DNA of 64,000 bases from Reyranella sp. GTDB taxonomy: Bacteria; Pseudomonadota; Alphaproteobacteria; Reyranellales; Reyranellaceae. Where the stretch lies: positions 1-64,000 of the forward strand of contig JAIEOV010000081.1 in NCBI GenBank assembly GCA_019750135.1, in the 5' to 3' direction. The notes beneath the pieces are model-generated. The model was not told where the DNA came from and did not search any database. It saw nothing but the letters and a program-made list of their open reading frames with translations. The position numbers and the translations under genes are program-made. This document shows positions 61,796 through 64,000 of this stretch, in pieces; position 1 is the stretch's first letter, and every line of letters begins with the position of its first letter.

Positions 61796-62152
61796 ATGAA
61801 TACGTGCCGGTTGGATCTATGGGGCTTCGGCGTCGATGTGGCGCCGCGCGCGAACCGTACGCTGCGAATCAATGCCAGCACATGGGAGTTGGAGGATAGC
61901 TTCAGTCTCGTCACCCTCGCGGGCAACTGCTTTTACGGTCACCAGGCGGGCATGGACGTGAGCAGCATGATCTTCTGCCCGCCGAGAGTGAACCCGAGCA
62001 GCCAGTCGGACGTGACTTTCCTGTTGTACCAATTCTCGATGTTGCCGGTGCGACCCGCGATACGGTCCGGGCGCGGCAGGTTCTTCAACCGTCCGGGCAG
62101 ACTGCGGCTGGAGAATGACAATTTCCGTTGGCAGATCGTCGAGTTCACCTGA
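61796..62152 (+). CDS. Hypothetical protein
   Basis: The 118-residue frame has a strong ribosome site (GAGAGGAGG) before ATG 61796 and beta-rich sequence (NRTLRINASTWELEDSFSLVTLAGNCFYGH, then GRLRLENDNFRWQIVEF). No signal peptide and no recognised family. It is probably in the same transcript as the cysteine-rich secreted protein. Confidence 0.6.
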   Translation: MNTCRLDLWGFGVDVAPRANRTLRINASTWELEDSFSLVTLAGNCFYGHQAGMDVSSMIFCPPRVNPSSQSDVTFLLYQFSMLPVRPAIRSGRGRFFNRPGRLRLENDNFRWQIVEFT

Positions 62153-62162
62153 CACGGTTTGA

Positions 62163-63773
62163 CTAAGCGGTCGTCGGAGCCCCATCGACCTGAAAATCCT
62201 TGTCTTGCAAGGTCACCATTTGATGGCTTGTCCGCGACCGTTCGGCGGCGGCGGCGAAAACGAGGCCGGCCAATGCGTCCTCGACCTTCCTGATCGGCGA
62301 AGGGGCCCGTCCGACACAGGCATTGAGGAAGCTTGTCACGCTGGACAGGTCGCCGCCGCCATGACCGCCGAGCTTGCGACCTTTCGTGGTCCAGACGAGG
62401 GGCTCACGGCCGGGGTCCGTATAGGCAACGGTAAAGCGGCCGTCTTCGAAGATACCGTCGAGCCGCGCTGCGTCGCCGATCAGTGTGATCCGCCTTTCGC
62501 TACGAACGGGTCCTTGCATCGCGAGGTAGTAGGTGCCCCGCGTGCCATTCTCCAATTCGAAAGACACGACTTGGTTGTCGACGATCGGGTCGTCCAGCCG
62601 GAAGACACAGCGATCGAGGCCATGGGCAGTGGGATCGGCGCGCTCGGCCTCGGTCCGATGCTCGTGAAGGCCGGTATCGGCATAGGGACAGGTGGCCCTC
62701 ACGGCACATTGCGAGCAGAAGGGCGCGGGGGCTGGCTTGTGGAAGGTGCTCGAGCCTCCGAGGCTGCCGACAATGCGAGGTCGTGATTCGAGCAGCCAGC
62801 ACGCCAGGTCGAGATCATGGCATGACTTGTGGACGATCAAGCCGCCCGACTGACCGGCATCCGCATGCCATCGCCTCAGGAAACTGGCGCCATGGACGAC
62901 GCTGAGTTGCTCGCTGAGGCTGATCACGCGAATCGGCCCCAATTGGCCCTGGCGGATGACGTTGCGGATCGCCTGGTAGAATGGCGCCCAGCGCAGCACG
63001 AAGCCGAGTTGAAGGACGCTGCCACTGGCCATCCAGGCGGCGACGATCGCCTTTCCGTCATCGGCAGTGGTGGCGATCGGCTTTTCCAGGAAGACATGCT
63101 TGCCGGCGCGAAAAGCCTGCTCGGCGGCGACACGATGAAGATGGTCGGGCAGCAAGATGAACACGGCATCGACCGCCGGGTCCTCGAGCGCGGCGCTGAA
63201 ATCCGTGCCGCTTCTGGCGTCCGGAAGGTCGAACTCCGCCTGGACCTGTGCGACGCGCGCGGGGGCGGCGTCGACGAGCCAGGCAATTTCAACGCCGGCA
63301 GAGCCGGCGACGATTCGAGCCAGGGCGCGTCCCCGATTGCCGAGGCCCAGAAGGGCGCATCGCAGAGGACGATCAGGGGCTGACCACTGTATGCCGTCAG
63401 CAGGCTTGATTGCGCGCAGGACGCTCTTGGAGTCCAGGTGTTCTGGGGCTCGTTCCACCGCATAGGTGCGGCCGTTGGTGTTGGGATCGCTGCCGTCGGA
63501 GCTGGAGAAGTAGACAACGTTCATCCAGAACGAGTATCGGCCATCGCCGGACGCTTGGATGGTCGCATGAACGGCATGGCCGGGGCCGAGTTCCGTGTCG
63601 TTCTCCAGCAGGCGCAGCGATGATCGGTGCGGAAGCTCGTTGTTGTCGGTGTCGTCCCACAGCGCCGCCGGCAGGTCGGCGACCCACGCCATGCCACCCT
63701 CGTGGCGGAAGGGAGCGGACAGCTCCTCTTTGCGTCGGCCGTCGGCCGATGTTGTCGCGCGTGACATCTGCAC
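62163..63773 (-). CDS. Gfo/Idh/MocA oxidoreductase with an N-terminal extra domain
   Basis: The product has 536 residues. About 1-135 form a separate domain (EGGMAWVADLPAALWDDTDNNELPHRSSLRLLE, then GDGRYSFWMNVVYFSSSDGSDPNTNGRTYAVE) that I have seen described near polysaccharide genes but cannot name. From about 138 comes the dinucleotide fold (CALLGLGNRGRALARIVAG), then GKHVFLEKPIATTADDGKAI (catalytic-lysine motif EKP) and a C-terminal substrate domain with four-cysteine motif CSQCAVRATCPY. The fusion implies sugar or cyclitol oxidation linked to glycan handling. Confidence 0.75.
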   Translation of the reverse strand: MQMSRATTSADGRRKEELSAPFRHEGGMAWVADLPAALWDDTDNNELPHRSSLRLLENDTELGPGHAVHATIQASGDGRYSFWMNVVYFSSSDGSDPNTNGRTYAVERAPEHLDSKSVLRAIKPADGIQWSAPDRPLRCALLGLGNRGRALARIVAGSAGVEIAWLVDAAPARVAQVQAEFDLPDARSGTDFSAALEDPAVDAVFILLPDHLHRVAAEQAFRAGKHVFLEKPIATTADDGKAIVAAWMASGSVLQLGFVLRWAPFYQAIRNVIRQGQLGPIRVISLSEQLSVVHGASFLRRWHADAGQSGGLIVHKSCHDLDLACWLLESRPRIVGSLGGSSTFHKPAPAPFCSQCAVRATCPYADTGLHEHRTEAERADPTAHGLDRCVFRLDDPIVDNQVVSFELENGTRGTYYLAMQGPVRSERRITLIGDAARLDGIFEDGRFTVAYTDPGREPLVWTTKGRKLGGHGGGDLSSVTSFLNACVGRAPSPIRKVEDALAGLVFAAAAERSRTSHQMVTLQDKDFQVDGAPTTA

Positions 63774-63836
63774 TACGCTCCGATGGGTATCGGGTGTCGG
63801 AGACCGGCACCGGCCTCGACGTTTCCGGCAAAATCA

Positions 63837-63866
63837 AAGGGGCTAGCCGTTTCCAGCTAACCCCTT
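63837..63866 (-). terminator. Terminator of tRNA-Ala
   Basis: On the minus strand AAGGGGTTAGC and GCTAGCCCCTT pair over 11 bases (one T-G pair) around an 8-base loop and are followed by TGATTTT. It lies 9 bases after the tRNA 3' end. Confidence 0.8.
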
Positions 63867-63874
63867 GATCATAA

Positions 63875-63950
<76 letters not shown>

Positions 63951-63970
63951 GAAAATTCGGTCTGGGCGGG

Positions 63971-63995
63971 CGCGAGGTATAAGACCTACCTCGCG
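63971..63995. repeat. Inverted repeat at the window end
   Basis: Nine-base arms CGCGAGGTA and TACCTCGCG flank a 7-base loop, 21 bases upstream of the tRNA gene. It could be a terminator for a gene outside the window or part of the tRNA promoter region. The window ends 5 bases later. Confidence 0.4.
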
Positions 63996-64000
63996 GCCTT

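Overview
The window is a GC-rich (roughly two thirds G+C), gene-dense chromosomal segment from an alphaproteobacterium. The evidence is the gene orders uvrC-pgsA-moaD-moaE and petP-petR-sensor kinase, a phasin, UbiK, CsaA, a MidA/NDUFAF7-type methyltransferase next to lgt and pgeF, heavy GTG/TTG start usage, and many ATGA/GTGA/TGATG gene overlaps. The genus cannot be fixed from sequence reading alone. No plasmid, phage, transposase or CRISPR signature was seen. The window looks like core chromosome with transport and catabolic islands.

Layout, left to right. 0-1.8 kb: an autotransporter-type outer-membrane gene broken by four frameshifts. 1.8-8.3 kb (minus): exported RidA-like protein, M81 (MlrC) peptidase, lipoprotein serine hydrolase, membrane-bound AraC regulator, AidB-like acyl-CoA dehydrogenase, dodecin. 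8.4-9 kb: KptA RNA 2'-phosphotransferase. 9-15.8 kb (minus): a dipeptide/oligopeptide ABC operon with two paralogous binding proteins in tandem. 15.9-19.6 kb (minus): lipoprotein, pgeF, MidA-like methyltransferase, lgt. 20.2-20.7 kb: YbjN protein. 21-24.6 kb (plus): a cyanate uptake and degradation operon (binding protein, permease, ATPase, cyanase) behind a sequence that matches a sigma-54 promoter. 24.9-28 kb: TPR-glycosyltransferase and FkbM methyltransferase, flanked by two direct copies of a long palindromic repeat. 28.2-32.8 kb: GntR regulator, polar amino-acid ABC transporter and a class IV aminotransferase homologue. 33.3-34.9 kb: LysR regulator and a GST.

35-39.5 kb (minus): UbiK, hydantoinase A and B subunits, and a small nucleotide-hydrolase-like protein. 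39.6-42.7 kb (plus): enoyl-CoA hydratase, proC, TetR, phasin, CsaA. 42.7-44.8 kb (minus): two different branched-chain aminotransferases. 44.9-48.5 kb (plus): CDF metal exporter, PetP, PetR, sensor kinase. 49-52.9 kb (plus): TPP riboswitch and thiO-thiS-thiG-thiE-thiF(rhodanese), then DUF2630. 52.9-60.1 kb (minus): Tat-exported SMP-30 protein, moaE, moaD, pgsA, uvrC, phoH, guanine deaminase. 60.2-62.2 kb: small membrane and secreted proteins of unknown function. 62.2-64 kb: an oxidoreductase with an unusual N-terminal domain and tRNA-Ala(GGC).

Functionally the region leans to nitrogen scavenging (cyanate, peptides, amino acids, hydantoin or oxoproline, guanine, branched-chain transamination) plus thiamine and molybdopterin sulfur-carrier chemistry. 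The most useful non-coding signals are the sigma-54 element before the cyanate operon, three TTGTGCA boxes exactly 30 bp apart before the phasin gene, a 19-bp palindrome filling the -35/-10 spacer before ilvE, and an intrinsic terminator only 47 bp upstream of phoH. Nothing here is clearly a new defence or mobile system.
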